A DNA stretch of 64,000 bases from an uncultured Flavobacteriaceae bacterium (GTDB lineage: Bacteria > Bacteroidota > Bacteroidia > Flavobacteriales > Flavobacteriaceae), in assembly GCA_937944485.1 (NCBI GenBank), contig CALDYU010000022.1, forward strand, positions 89,942-153,941, in the 5' to 3' direction. Below are positions 1 through 9,485 of the stretch, piece after piece; the stretch's first letter is position 1; every line of letters starts with the position of its first letter. Both the position numbers and the translations under genes were made by a program. The notes beneath the pieces are model-generated. The model ran no database searches. It had not been told where the DNA came from and saw only the letters and a list, made by a program, of their open reading frames with translations.

Positions 1-813
1 CAAATGATTCCTATTTATAGGATACGCGATGGTCGTCAAACAATACAAAAGAATCAAGAAATCTTTGATCGTTGCGCTACCCTGCTGCTTCAGAACAAAG
101 CGCTAGTTATTTTTCCAGAGGCCAATCATAATATAAAACGCAGGGTTCGACCTTTAAGCAATGGGTTCAACCAAATCATTCACGCCGTCTTAGAAAGGAC
201 ACCGACTGTAGAAATAACACTTGTTCCTATTGGTATGAATTATAACAATGCCACCCATTTTCCGGATAGTACAGCGCTTTATTTTGGGACCCCAATAGTA
301 GCTCGCGCTTTATATGACCCGATCGATAAAAAGGCGTCATTCGAACGTATGAGATCAGCTGTATCAAAACAGCTCAAAACCTTGACTACGCATATTGAAA
401 ATGAAGAAACTTACGATAAAACCGTACAAGAACTCCATGCTCTTAGTGTAAACTACCTAGATCCGAAAGCGGTCAACAAAACACTACAACATATGACTGT
501 AGGTTCGGAGGAACAAAAAAAAGGCGGGCGTGTTTCTGAATTCCTATTAAAACTAAGTTTCAACATATTGAACTTTCCGCTTATTCTAATTTGGAGATTT
601 TTGGTAAAGCCTAAAGTTCCAGAGCCAGAATTCTTAGCTACCTTTAGGTTCGCTTTTGCCTTGTTCGCTTACCCTATTTATTACGGAATGATCGTATCGC
701 TGTTAACCCTGTGCATCAACATCGCTGCAGGATTAATAGGGGCAATCGTATTATTTGTCTTTAATTGGTGCTATGTCAGACTTCCTCGGAGCAATAGAAA
801 TTCTATTACTTAG
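1..813 (+). CDS. PlsC-like acyltransferase, 5' end outside the window
   Basis: The reading frame is open from base 1 (CAA, then ATG), so the gene probably begins upstream and the first ATG is internal. The visible part carries FPEANHN followed by RRVRPLS, which resembles the substrate-binding blocks of glycerophosphate acyltransferases (LPLAT/PlsC superfamily). The catalytic HX4D block would lie upstream and is not seen. After about residue 180 come two hydrophobic segments near residues 205-260, so the protein is probably anchored in the inner membrane, where such enzymes acylate lysophospholipids. It converges with the M28 peptidase gene, the 3' ends overlapping by 8 bases. The family is fairly sure; the substrate is not known. 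Confidence 0.75.
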   Translation, partial: QMIPIYRIRDGRQTIQKNQEIFDRCATLLLQNKALVIFPEANHNIKRRVRPLSNGFNQIIHAVLERTPTVEITLVPIGMNYNNATHFPDSTALYFGTPIVARALYDPIDKKASFERMRSAVSKQLKTLTTHIENEETYDKTVQELHALSVNYLDPKAVNKTLQHMTVGSEEQKKGGRVSEFLLKLSFNILNFPLILIWRFLVKPKVPEPEFLATFRFAFALFAYPIYYGMIVSLLTLCINIAAGLIGAIVLFVFNWCYVRLPRSNRNSIT

Positions 814-2188
814 AAGCCTTAACACCATAAGTGTCATACAAATAAACGAGGCTTGTCATAGCAGCGGCTCCAAGTTCTAATTCCCTACGATTAACGTGTT
901 CGAAAGTATCACTCTCGGCATGGTGATGGTCAAAATAACGTTGTGAATCAGGTCGCAGACCTGCTAATACTATTCCTTCTTGTTTTAACGGATTGATATC
1001 TGCGCCTGAATACCCTTTTACAAATAGGTTGATGTAGTAGGGTTCAAATAGTTTCGCCCAACCTTGAGCCTGTTTCAAATTAGCCTCAGAAGTATCAAAA
1101 GAAAAGCCACGAGGTGTAAAACCTCCCGAATCACTTTCTAATGCAAATACATGATTCTCATTTTTATTTTTAGCCAGTTCCGCATACTTTTTTCCACCAC
1201 GCAAACCGTTTTCTTCATTCATAAAGAGTACTACACGCAAGGTCCTTTTTGGTTTATAATTTATAGCTTTTAAAATACGAAGCACCTCCATACTTTGTAC
1301 ACAACCTGCTCCATCATCATGTGAGCCATCACCTAAATCCCAAGAATCTAAATGACCACCAACGAGCATAATTTCATCAGGGTATGTGCTGCCCTTAATT
1401 TCACCGATAACATTAAAAGATTCCACATCTTCTAATTGCTTACAATTTAATTTAAAGAAAAACTGTGTGTCTGGCTTTAAACGTATGGTTGTACTTAACA
1501 AATCTGCAGCATTGGTACTTATCGCCGCAGCAGGCACTTTTTCAGAATCCGGAATATCACCATAGTTCATACCACCCGCATGCGGGTAATCATCTAAGCG
1601 AAGATTCATAGAACGAACAATCACCCCCAAAGCCTCATATTTACCAGCTTCTGCAGCTCCCCTACCTCTTTGATCAACGGCACCTGAATAGGCTTCGAAA
1701 GTATTAATCAATGCAGGATCCATAGGGCGGTTGAAAAAAACGATTTTTCCAGATATTTTTTCTTTACCTAACGTTTTCAACTCTTCAATACTTTGAACTT
1801 CAATGACATTGGCTTTTATTCCTCTCCCTGTAGTACCTACAGAACCCCCTAAAGCACAAATGGGCATATCGGTTGTCACCCCGGGGGAAGTTTCCATATA
1901 TGCAAATTCAGGTAGCCCCCTCACCCACTTCGGCACCATAACGGGTTGTAACCAGACACGGTCAAGGCCTAACCCATCTAATTGATCTTTGGTATAATCA
2001 ACCGCTTGCTGGGCTTGAACTGAGCCGGACAGCCTACCACCAATACGATTCGATAAATATTTTAACCAATCATAACTTTTTCCTTTTTCTAAAGCTTGAT
2101 CATATATTAATCGTAGTTGTTTTTCATCTTCAGTTTGCGCTCCTAAAATTGATCCGCACAATATCATTAAGAGTAAAAATTTTTTCAT
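806..2188 (-). CDS. Secreted M28-family zinc peptidase
   Basis: This is an exported aminopeptidase or carboxypeptidase of the M28 family, 460 aa, with an N-terminal signal peptide ending near residue 17 (GSILGAQ). The co-catalytic metal site is visible: H279-L-D281, D291-D292-GAG, the E325-E326 pair and E351-S-D353, with a late His in the FDHHHAESDTFEH stretch. A PA-like insert probably lies between residues 115 and 240. Its ATG overlaps the stop of the upstream PPK2 gene (ATGA), so the two are translationally coupled. The family has broad specificity and the substrate cannot be read from sequence. All metal ligands seem intact, so it is probably active. Confidence 0.9.
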   Translation of the reverse strand: MKKFLLLMILCGSILGAQTEDEKQLRLIYDQALEKGKSYDWLKYLSNRIGGRLSGSVQAQQAVDYTKDQLDGLGLDRVWLQPVMVPKWVRGLPEFAYMETSPGVTTDMPICALGGSVGTTGRGIKANVIEVQSIEELKTLGKEKISGKIVFFNRPMDPALINTFEAYSGAVDQRGRGAAEAGKYEALGVIVRSMNLRLDDYPHAGGMNYGDIPDSEKVPAAAISTNAADLLSTTIRLKPDTQFFFKLNCKQLEDVESFNVIGEIKGSTYPDEIMLVGGHLDSWDLGDGSHDDGAGCVQSMEVLRILKAINYKPKRTLRVVLFMNEENGLRGGKKYAELAKNKNENHVFALESDSGGFTPRGFSFDTSEANLKQAQGWAKLFEPYYINLFVKGYSGADINPLKQEGIVLAGLRPDSQRYFDHHHAESDTFEHVNRRELELGAAAMTSLVYLYDTYGVKASK

Positions 2189-3069
2189 TCGGTTTCGTTT
2201 TCTAACTCATTTTTATAAGCTTCTAAATTAGCTTTAATTTTTTCTTCTAACTCTGGTTCCTTAATATCTTTGTATTTATTTAACGTTCTGCCTAAAATGG
2301 AGGCCACGATTACACGGGCGGCTTTTTTATTGTCAGCAGGAATAATAAACCATGGTGCATGCGGTTTAGATGTTCTATTAATTGCTTCTTCGTAGCATTC
2401 TTGATAGGTACCCCATAATTTGCGTTCCTTTAAATCTCCTGCCGAAAATTTCCAATTCTTCTCAGGCAAGTCCAATCTTCTTAATAATCTGTTTCTTTGC
2501 TCTCCTTTAGATAGATTTAAGAAAAATTTAAAAATTATAGTTCCATTTTCGGCAATATGCTTTTCAAAATTGTTGATTTGCTCAAAACGTTTATCCCAAA
2601 ATTTTTGATCTATATCAGCAACTTCATGAATACCGGGTATATGTTCTCCTAAAATATATTCAGGATGTACTCTTGTTACTAAAACATTCTCATAATGTGT
2701 GCGATTGAAGACCCCAAACTTGCCTTTAGCAGGCAAGGCAATGTAATGGCGCCAAATATAATCATGCTTTAACTCTAGTTCAGTAGGCACTTTAAAACTA
2801 TGTACTTCAACACCTTGCACATTAAAATCTTTGAATACTTCACGAATAAGACTGTCTTTTCCTGCAGTGTCCATTCCCTGTAAACAGATCAAAACACTAT
2901 ATTTTGAATGCGCATACAGTGTGTTTTGGAAGTCTCCTAAATCTTCGCGCAGTCTTTCCAGTTCTTTCTTTAATTCCTTGGAAGTAGCCCCCAGATCTAC
3001 ATCTGTTTTAAAATCAGTTAACTTGATTGGACGCTGTACCTTATATTGATCGATATTTATATTGTTCAT
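2185..3069 (-). CDS. Polyphosphate kinase 2 family phosphotransferase
   Basis: The 294-aa single-domain protein has the PPK2 P-loop at G65-M-D-T-A-G-K71-D and the second nucleotide-binding motif FNRTHYE at 121-127. PPK2 enzymes transfer phosphate between polyphosphate and nucleotides in the cytoplasm. The length matches single-domain PPK2 rather than PPK1. Whether it uses AMP, ADP or both cannot be decided here. It shares an ATGA overlap with the M28 peptidase downstream; the functional link is unclear. The upstream 200 bases hold no clear promoter for this strand. Confidence 0.9.
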   Translation of the reverse strand: MNNINIDQYKVQRPIKLTDFKTDVDLGATSKELKKELERLREDLGDFQNTLYAHSKYSVLICLQGMDTAGKDSLIREVFKDFNVQGVEVHSFKVPTELELKHDYIWRHYIALPAKGKFGVFNRTHYENVLVTRVHPEYILGEHIPGIHEVADIDQKFWDKRFEQINNFEKHIAENGTIIFKFFLNLSKGEQRNRLLRRLDLPEKNWKFSAGDLKERKLWGTYQECYEEAINRTSKPHAPWFIIPADNKKAARVIVASILGRTLNKYKDIKEPELEEKIKANLEAYKNELENETE

Positions 3070-3215
3070 GGTTAAAAGATAAAATATTTTATGCTTAGCA
3101 TCTCTAAAATGTTAAAAAAAATAACCGTTTGACCTTAATAAAATACAGTTTATCTAATCAACCGAAAACAAGCGACTTCTAACGAATAAAATAGGTGCGT
3201 ACCCATTTCGAGCGG

Positions 3216-3223
3216 TAATTTTG
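3216..3223 (+). promoter_or_regulatory. -7 box upstream of the 233-aa exported protein
   Basis: TAATTTTG fits the Bacteroidota -7 consensus TAnnTTTG and lies 45 bases before the ATG at 3269. No clear TTTG at -33 is seen. Assignment is by consensus only. Confidence 0.4.
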
Positions 3224-3268
3224 CTAATGTACTAAACCCAAAAAGTACACCATATAAACCTACTAATT

Positions 3269-3970
3269 ATGAAGACATTATACGCTTTGCTAGCTCTTAT
3301 AGCATTTTTTGCGTTCTCCTCGTTCACAATTAATACCGCCTGTAGTTATGCTGGTTCTAACATGAGTTTTGTTAAATCACAAACGAAAAAAGCCCAACAA
3401 GAAACTGATATTAACAAAGCACGATTTTATGCCTACAAGGCCATTAAAGCTATTCAATCGACCGCAGGAAAATTCGACGATTGTGGTTGTAAAGAAGCAG
3501 AAGAAAGCGTTTCTGAAAGTATTATCAATTTAAAAGCTGCTGTTAAATCAACCTCTTTAAAAGGATCACAAATTCTTTATGATGAAGCTCTTGAGCATAT
3601 TATTGATGCTGTTGATGCTTTAGAACAGCACAAAATGCATGATAGCGCCTTTTCTTCGAAAGAATTTGCTATGAATAGTAAAGTTTCTGGTAAAAATTCG
3701 TTACCTAAAAAAACCATTAGCCCCACCTTTATTCAAAAGCGTCTTGAAATATCATTGTCAAAGTACCGAGCGTCTTTACAAATTGTGGTTGATTCAGTAG
3801 ATTGTAAACAAGCCAAGGCCTATGCCGATAAAGTGTTTACAAAATGTGAGCAAGAACTTCTAAAACCAAATCTTTCGGATGCGAAAAAGTACTACCACCT
3901 TAGAACCAAAGAAATTACCAAAAAAGCATTAATACAATTAGATAACTGTTCAAATACGGGTATAAAATAA
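3269..3970 (+). CDS. Exported protein of unknown function
   Basis: I do not recognise this 233-aa protein. It has an N-terminal hydrophobic signal (residues 4-22) and then a mostly helical, Lys/Ala-rich sequence with a CGCKE motif near residue 70 and several other cysteines (near residues 170, 185 and 228), which could form disulfides or bind metal outside the cytoplasm. The body looks like two related helical halves, each with an ITKAL/INKARFYAYKA-like segment, but this is only suggestive. It stands alone, convergent with the response regulator, 43 bases apart. Confidence 0.7.
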   Translation: MKTLYALLALIAFFAFSSFTINTACSYAGSNMSFVKSQTKKAQQETDINKARFYAYKAIKAIQSTAGKFDDCGCKEAEESVSESIINLKAAVKSTSLKGSQILYDEALEHIIDAVDALEQHKMHDSAFSSKEFAMNSKVSGKNSLPKKTISPTFIQKRLEISLSKYRASLQIVVDSVDCKQAKAYADKVFTKCEQELLKPNLSDAKKYYHLRTKEITKKALIQLDNCSNTGIK

Positions 3971-4013
3971 AATTCAACAAATTGAAAAGACATTGCCATT
4001 AGCCGTGCCTCTT

Positions 4014-5177
4014 TTACTTTGTTGCAAACAGTTTTACATCTTCTTCTGAAACTTCAGCCCCACCCAAGATAATAAGTCTTTCAACCACGTTTCGTAGTTC
4101 ACGAATATTACCTGTCCAATCATAAGCTTGTAGTAACGTAATTGCTTTTTGAGAAAATGCTTTTTTTGCAATACCCTGTTCGCTTGTAATTTTTTCTGCA
4201 AAATGATTGATCAATAATGGAATGTCATTTCTGCGATCATTCAATGCCGGCACCTTAATCAATATTACGGCTAGTCGATGGTACAAATCTTCCCTGAATT
4301 TTCCGTCTTTAATTTCTTGCTTTAAATCTTTATTGGTAGCAGCCAAAACGCGCACATCTACTTTAATATCTTTATCAGTACCGACTCTAGAAATCTTACT
4401 TTCTTGGAGTGCGCGTAATACTTTGGCTTGTGCTGATAAACTCATATCACCAATCTCATCTAAAAAAATGGTTCCCTTATTAGCAGCTTCAAATTTTCCT
4501 GCTCTATCTTTTACTGCCGAGGTAAAGGCACCTTTTACATGTCCAAATAATTCGCTTTCAATAAGTTCTGACGGAATAGCGGCACAATTTACTTCGATAA
4601 ATGGAGCAGCACTTCGCGCACTTTTTTCATGCAACCAATGAGCAACAAGTTCTTTACCTGTACCATTAGACCCTGTAATTAACACACGAGCATCAGTAGG
4701 AGCTACTTTTTCGATCATATCTTTAATGGCAGCAATTTCTTTGCTATCACCTACCATTTCATAGGTCTTACTGACCTTCTTTTTTAAAATTTTATTTTCA
4801 ACCACCAGTTCTTTACGGTCTAAAGCATTGCGTACTGTTGTCAAAAGTCTATTCAAATCTGGCGGTTTCGAAATATAATCAAAGGCACCTGCTCTCATTG
4901 TATTTACAGCGGTATCTAAATCGCCATGCCCAGAAATCATTATAAATGGGATTTCCGGTTTTATTTTACGTGCCGCTTCTAAGACCTCAACCCCATCCAT
5001 TTTTGGCATTTTTATATCACAAAGAACGAGGTCGTAATCATTGCTTTTAATAGCTTCAATACCTTTTAACCCATCTTCTGCTTCTTCGAGTTCATAGGCA
5101 TCACTTTCCTCAGAAAGAATTTTTACCAAAACCCTTCGAATTGCCGCTTCATCTTCTACTACTAATATTTTTGACAT
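4014..5177 (-). CDS. Receiver-AAA+ response regulator of the NtrC type without a visible DNA-binding domain
   Basis: 387 aa. Residues 1-120 form a receiver domain with phospho-acceptor D54 (CDIKMPKMDG). Residues about 140-375 form a sigma-54-activator AAA+ domain with Walker A GSNGTGKE, FLDEIGD Walker B and the arginine-finger region. The sigma-54 contact loop reads GAFTSA where the usual motif is GAFTGA. The protein ends in VSEEDVKLFATK right after the AAA+ lid, so the usual Fis-type helix-turn-helix seems absent. No histidine kinase is next to it. NtrX-like Bacteroidota relatives often carry the Ser variant, from memory, so it may still work with sigma-54. Target genes are unknown. Confidence 0.88.
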   Translation of the reverse strand: MSKILVVEDEAAIRRVLVKILSEESDAYELEEAEDGLKGIEAIKSNDYDLVLCDIKMPKMDGVEVLEAARKIKPEIPFIMISGHGDLDTAVNTMRAGAFDYISKPPDLNRLLTTVRNALDRKELVVENKILKKKVSKTYEMVGDSKEIAAIKDMIEKVAPTDARVLITGSNGTGKELVAHWLHEKSARSAAPFIEVNCAAIPSELIESELFGHVKGAFTSAVKDRAGKFEAANKGTIFLDEIGDMSLSAQAKVLRALQESKISRVGTDKDIKVDVRVLAATNKDLKQEIKDGKFREDLYHRLAVILIKVPALNDRRNDIPLLINHFAEKITSEQGIAKKAFSQKAITLLQAYDWTGNIRELRNVVERLIILGGAEVSEEDVKLFATK

Positions 5178-5265
5178 ATGTAACGCTTTATTTTTTCTAT
5201 GTTGAATTCTTCGTAAGCCTAATTAGGATTCCTTCGAGTCTTATCTTAAATAAAGAAAATCGATT

Positions 5266-6141
5266 TTAAAAAATTCCTATTTTAAATCCTGTTCTAAGAT
5301 AAATATTTCCTTCATCATTTAATACGAATGCTCGATTTCTACTTCCATCTCTTATTAGTCCTTCTTGAAGCAATGAATAACCTACAAGACCATATATTGA
5401 TATTTCTTTAGTGAACTTATACTGATACCCAGCCCCAAGAACAAGGGCTGAAAGAGATATTGACGTGCCAACCTGATTATCAGGCAAGAGAATGTCATTT
5501 TGAATATTCACAAAATAACCATCTAAAAAAGTGGCTAACTGTATCACATGTTTTTCATTCGAACTATAATGCCTGATATCTAACCTTGGAATACCCAGCG
5601 TATAAGACCAATTTTTATGAAATCGTTTGTAATAATTTAAAACTGGTAAAGGGAAGGGTAAACCTGTTGAGCTATTAAAAGATAATCCAGCAATAAGTCG
5701 GTAAGGTTTCTCAATATCTTTTCTTTCTGTCAAACCTACCGCCGAAAGATTAATTCGAAAATCATTATTGTCAATACCCTGTATAAAGTTTGAAGCCAAT
5801 CTCGGGCTTACAGAACCTATAAATCGCCATTTATCATTCCATTTAAAAGAATAGCCAAGATTAACGTCAATAATATGTAATCGCTCTAAAGTTCGATAAG
5901 CAAACGGTAGTGGTTGACCTACTCTAAAGTCATATCGATTATATTCACTGCCAATCACTAAATAATTATGTTCTTTTATTTTGAAGGGTACATTAAGTAC
6001 AGCTCTATATCTTGAGGTACGAATACCTGAATCATTTTCAGGTATAACGGTGTATTCTACCCGCACCACATCAGGAGTCTGAGCGTATGCATAATAGCTA
6101 CATACAAAAAGGAATAAAAGGCATAAATAAACTTGCTTCAT
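5266..6141 (-). CDS. Outer-membrane beta-barrel-like protein (DUF6268-like)
   Basis: This 291-aa protein has a clean signal peptide (residues 1-20, ending YYAYAQ). The rest is a run of alternating polar and aromatic strands ending in a terminal aromatic residue (TGFKIGIF), as expected for a small outer-membrane barrel. It resembles the DUF6268 group of Bacteroidota, whose function is not known. It lies between the response regulator and an MscS channel on the same strand, 25 bases from the latter, and may be co-transcribed with it. Confidence 0.65.
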   Translation of the reverse strand: MKQVYLCLLFLFVCSYYAYAQTPDVVRVEYTVIPENDSGIRTSRYRAVLNVPFKIKEHNYLVIGSEYNRYDFRVGQPLPFAYRTLERLHIIDVNLGYSFKWNDKWRFIGSVSPRLASNFIQGIDNNDFRINLSAVGLTERKDIEKPYRLIAGLSFNSSTGLPFPLPVLNYYKRFHKNWSYTLGIPRLDIRHYSSNEKHVIQLATFLDGYFVNIQNDILLPDNQVGTSISLSALVLGAGYQYKFTKEISIYGLVGYSLLQEGLIRDGSRNRAFVLNDEGNIYLRTGFKIGIF

Positions 6142-6166
6142 ACAATTTTAATGGTACGAATCTAAA

Positions 6167-7030
6167 TTAGACTTCCTTAATTATATTTTTCTGAGAAAAG
6201 TGTAACTCTCGTTGCGGAAAAGGTATGTTAATACCATTTTTGCGAAACTTTGCCGCGATACTATAACGCAGATCACTTTTGATTTTGGGGTCACTAAAAC
6301 TATCTGTTATGTAGTAATTTAAGGAAAATAACAAGGCAGATTCAGCAAAATCTTCAAATAGAATAAAAGGTTTAGGTTTCTTTAAAACTTCGATTTGTTC
6401 ATCGGCTACCTCCTCTAAAAGTTGGGTAACTAGATCAATATCACTGGCATATGACACGCCCACTTTAATCGATTCCCGCGTTGTTTTGTGATTTTGCGTG
6501 TAGTTATAAATACTATCTGTTAAGAACTTATGATTCGGAATCACGATCACCTTGTCATCTCTCGTTAAAGCTCTAGTGGTACGCAATCGAATCTCGAATA
6601 CACGGCCTACTTTAGAATCTAATTCAATAATATCACCTACATGTAATGATTGATCTAAAATGATTAATACCCCTGAAATTATATCTTGAAATAAATATTG
6701 TAACGCAAAACCAAGGCCTACAAATAGCGCAGCAGAAGCTGTTAGTAAAACGGTAAGATTCACCCCTGAAGAATGTAATACCGTTATAACAGCGAGTATG
6801 TAAAAGACATATTTTAAGAAACCAAAAATACTAATGAACTTGTTCTTGTCTTCTTCAGGTAACTTGGCTGTAATTAGCCGATGAATCAATTTTAAAAGGT
6901 AGGTCAATAAAATAATTGATATCACTATAGTTAAAAAAGTACCTATAGTAATATGTACATCTTCAGAATCGTAAATGGGGAAAGTTAATAGCTTATTCAG
7001 CGCATTTTTAATTGCCTCTATTTTTTCCAT
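6167..7030 (-). CDS. Small-conductance mechanosensitive channel, MscS family
   Basis: From the ATG at 7030 (MEKIEAIKNAL) the protein has 287 aa; an earlier in-frame ATG at 7081 would place 17 residues inside the ABC permease gene, so the internal start is preferred and leaves one base between genes. Three or four membrane helices occupy residues 25-130. The pore-lining segment is the Gly/Ala-rich VGLGFALQYLFQDIISG, followed by the MscS beta domain (VGDIIELDSKVGRVFEI). It releases solutes during hypo-osmotic shock. It is the last gene of a run with the ABC-2 exporter. Confidence 0.9.
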   Translation of the reverse strand: MEKIEAIKNALNKLLTFPIYDSEDVHITIGTFLTIVISIILLTYLLKLIHRLITAKLPEEDKNKFISIFGFLKYVFYILAVITVLHSSGVNLTVLLTASAALFVGLGFALQYLFQDIISGVLIILDQSLHVGDIIELDSKVGRVFEIRLRTTRALTRDDKVIVIPNHKFLTDSIYNYTQNHKTTRESIKVGVSYASDIDLVTQLLEEVADEQIEVLKKPKPFILFEDFAESALLFSLNYYITDSFSDPKIKSDLRYSIAAKFRKNGINIPFPQRELHFSQKNIIKEV

Positions 7031-7031
7031 C

Positions 7032-8375
7032 TTAGTAGCGTAACCATTTAAACAGTTCTTTATACGTAGGCTTTTTACCATACATCAGAATACCGATGCG
7101 ATATATTTTCGCTGCCAACCATACGATAGCGATAAAAGTTGCAATCAAAAGCAAAATAGATGTTATCAGTTGCCATAGTGGTACTCCCCCTTCACCAATT
7201 CCATTAGGCAAACGCATTAACATCACTATTGGCGACGTTAGCGGGAATAATGAAAACCCAACGGCAATCGGACCATGTGGATTGCTAAAAACCGAAAAGA
7301 AGCCCACATATATTGCTAGCATTAAAGGTAATATGATCGGGAAAATAAATTGTTGCGTATCGGTCTCATTATCAACAGCCGCACCAATTGCAGCATAGAT
7401 CGAACTATAAATGAGATACCCTAAAACGAAATATATTAGAAAAAAGATTACCAACATTAACAAGGGTAACTTGAAGAATTCTTGAAGGTAACCGCCTAAC
7501 AATTCATTACTCTCTGCAGGCATACTAACACCCCCAGGCAAGTTCATAGTGGAAGTTATTTCTGTAGTACTATTCAAAACAGACGGATCTATATCGAAAA
7601 CAGCAAAAGCTATTAATAACAAAATACCTCCAGAAATAATCCAAATAATAAACTGTGTAACTCCTGCAAATGCAGTTCCAATAATTTTACCCATCATTAA
7701 CTGAAAAGGTCGTACTGAAGAAATAATAACTTCAATAATTCTACTCGTTTTTTCTTCAATAACGCTTCGCATTACAAAGCCTCCGTAGATAATTATAAAC
7801 ATCATTATCAAATAGCCAAAAATGCCTCCAATACTAGCTTTAAGCTCACTAATTCCCTTTAAATTTTCTTCTCCTGAGAAAGTTGATGTATTAATTTCAA
7901 AAGCATCACCAATATGCTCAAATTCTTGTTTTGATACTCCTAATTGCCGTAATTTTTCATCTCTCAATCGTTCTTCAAAAACAAGTTCTATTTCTTTCAA
8001 ACTTGATAAGCTAGCCGCTTCTTTAGAATAAAAGTAGGCGTGCTTAGAAGCTTCTTCAATACTTGTTTTAGAAGGAATATGTAAGAGGCCATAATACCCC
8101 ATTGTCAGGGTTGAATCAATGGCTGCATTAAGATTGGTGTTTTTAAGATGGGCATAACCTGTTTCATCGTCAGACTTAAAGTCTTCAGAAAAATAAATAC
8201 TTTCATTAAATACCCCTATAATACGCTTTTCATTATCATTCAGTTGGGTTAAGTAGGCTATAAGAACAACCATACCTACCATCAAAATCGGACTTAAAAA
8301 AGTCATTATGATGAAGGACTTATTACGGACTTTGGCTAAATACTCCCTTTTAATTATAAGCGCTAATTTGCTCAT
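7032..8375 (-). CDS. ABC-2 type exporter permease (NatB-like)
   Basis: 447-aa inner-membrane protein. One helix is near residues 22-45, a large extracytoplasmic domain spans about 50-185, and five helices lie between 190 and 435 (for example FGYLIMMFIIIYGGFVMRSV). This is the pattern of the NatB/YhaP ABC-2 permeases. The ATPase upstream overlaps it by four bases (ATGA), so the pair forms one transporter. NatAB relatives export sodium or antibiotics, but the substrate cannot be set from sequence. The MscS gene follows after one base. Confidence 0.88.
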   Translation of the reverse strand: MSKLALIIKREYLAKVRNKSFIIMTFLSPILMVGMVVLIAYLTQLNDNEKRIIGVFNESIYFSEDFKSDDETGYAHLKNTNLNAAIDSTLTMGYYGLLHIPSKTSIEEASKHAYFYSKEAASLSSLKEIELVFEERLRDEKLRQLGVSKQEFEHIGDAFEINTSTFSGEENLKGISELKASIGGIFGYLIMMFIIIYGGFVMRSVIEEKTSRIIEVIISSVRPFQLMMGKIIGTAFAGVTQFIIWIISGGILLLIAFAVFDIDPSVLNSTTEITSTMNLPGGVSMPAESNELLGGYLQEFFKLPLLMLVIFFLIYFVLGYLIYSSIYAAIGAAVDNETDTQQFIFPIILPLMLAIYVGFFSVFSNPHGPIAVGFSLFPLTSPIVMLMRLPNGIGEGGVPLWQLITSILLLIATFIAIVWLAAKIYRIGILMYGKKPTYKELFKWLRY

Positions 8376-9301
8376 AAGTCTTTCTGTTGTACTGTTTGTA
8401 TAAAAATATCGCTTGCCGAAGGTATTATCTCAACAAGTTGATTGACATTCGCCTTACCATCTATAAAATCAAGCAACTGCCTAGTATCATTTGTAGGTAA
8501 TTGTATTTTGAAATTAAGTTGCTTTTCGTTTGCATCAAACTGAGCCTCTCTAATTTCAAAATTGGTAGTTAATTCTTGTAATAAATCATCGGCTTGGTCA
8601 ATCGCCATACCCACTTCAAAATTATTATTCTTGTACTGTTTTTTTATATCAGATAATTTCCCATCCAATATTTTTTCAGATTGATGAATTAAAGCAATAT
8701 GATCACAAAGTTCTTCTACAGATTCCATACGATGTGTCGAAAATATGATGGAAGTACCATTCGCCTTCAATTGTAATATTTCCTCTTTGATAATATTGGC
8801 ATTAATAGGGTCGAAACCACTAAAAGGTTCATCAAAAATCAACAATTTGGGCTGGTGCAATACCGTAACAATAAACTGTATTTTCTGAGCCATTCCTTTC
8901 GAAAGCTCTTGTACTTTTTTATTCCACCAGTCTCCAATATCTAAGCGTTCAAACCAGTATTTTAAGCGTTTTTTTGCTTCATGCTTATGTAAGCCTTTTA
9001 GTTGCGCCAAATACAACGCTTGTTCTCCAACTTTCATACTTTTATAAAGTCCTCTTTCCTCAGGCAAATAACCAATGAGACTTATATGGTCTCCTTTTAA
9101 AGCTTGGCCATCAAAAAAAATCGCACCATCATCTGGAAAAATAATTTGATTAATGATACGTATTAATGTAGTTTTTCCGGCACCATTGGGACCCAGTAGA
9201 CCATAAATACAATTTTTTGGAATTTCAAGAGAAACCTTGTTCAAGGCTGTATGAGCACCAAAATGTTTGGTAACCTCACTTGCAACCAAAATATTATTCA
9301 T
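8372..9301 (-). CDS. ABC exporter ATP-binding subunit (NatA-like)
   Basis: 309 aa with Walker A GPNGAGKTT near residue 36, signature LSKGMAQ, Walker B LLIFDEPFSGFDP and the switch His in STHRM. After residue 220 comes a C-terminal extension of the type found in ABC-2 family ATPases (DUF4162-like). It powers the permease encoded immediately downstream, with ATGA overlap. The first gene of this transport unit starts about 180 bases after dnaJ, beyond two terminator hairpins, so it is probably transcribed separately. Confidence 0.92.
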   Translation of the reverse strand: MNNILVASEVTKHFGAHTALNKVSLEIPKNCIYGLLGPNGAGKTTLIRIINQIIFPDDGAIFFDGQALKGDHISLIGYLPEERGLYKSMKVGEQALYLAQLKGLHKHEAKKRLKYWFERLDIGDWWNKKVQELSKGMAQKIQFIVTVLHQPKLLIFDEPFSGFDPINANIIKEEILQLKANGTSIIFSTHRMESVEELCDHIALIHQSEKILDGKLSDIKKQYKNNNFEVGMAIDQADDLLQELTTNFEIREAQFDANEKQLNFKIQLPTNDTRQLLDFIDGKANVNQLVEIIPSASDIFIQTVQQKDL

Positions 9302-9369
9302 CTAAGTGATTTTGTCAAAGATATTGAATTGGATGATAAAGCTTTTCATTTTAAGCTTAAAAACAAAAC

Positions 9370-9395
9370 CCACCCTTAAAGATTTAAGGATGGGA
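9370..9395 (-). terminator. Second terminator hairpin after dnaJ
   Basis: On the minus strand CCCATCCTTAA pairs with TTAAGGGTGGG (one G.T wobble), followed by TTTTGTTTTT. It backs up the hairpin about 25 bases nearer dnaJ. Confidence 0.7.
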
Positions 9396-9419
9396 AAAAA
9401 ATTGCTATGAAAAAGAAAA

Positions 9420-9443
9420 TTAGTGCTGGTAAACCAACACTAA
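9420..9443 (-). terminator. First terminator hairpin after dnaJ
   Basis: On the minus strand TTAGTGTTGG and CCAGCACTAA form a ten-base stem with one wobble around TTTA, followed by TTTTCTTTTT. It lies about 45 bases past the dnaJ stop. Confidence 0.7.
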
Positions 9444-9485
9444 GTCAAATATACGTTTTTTATTTAAATGACAGTCAAATATCAA

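Noticed and set aside
7031..7081. Longer N-terminus for the MscS protein at 6167
   Set aside because: It would overlap the ABC permease coding end; the internal ATG fits the family better.
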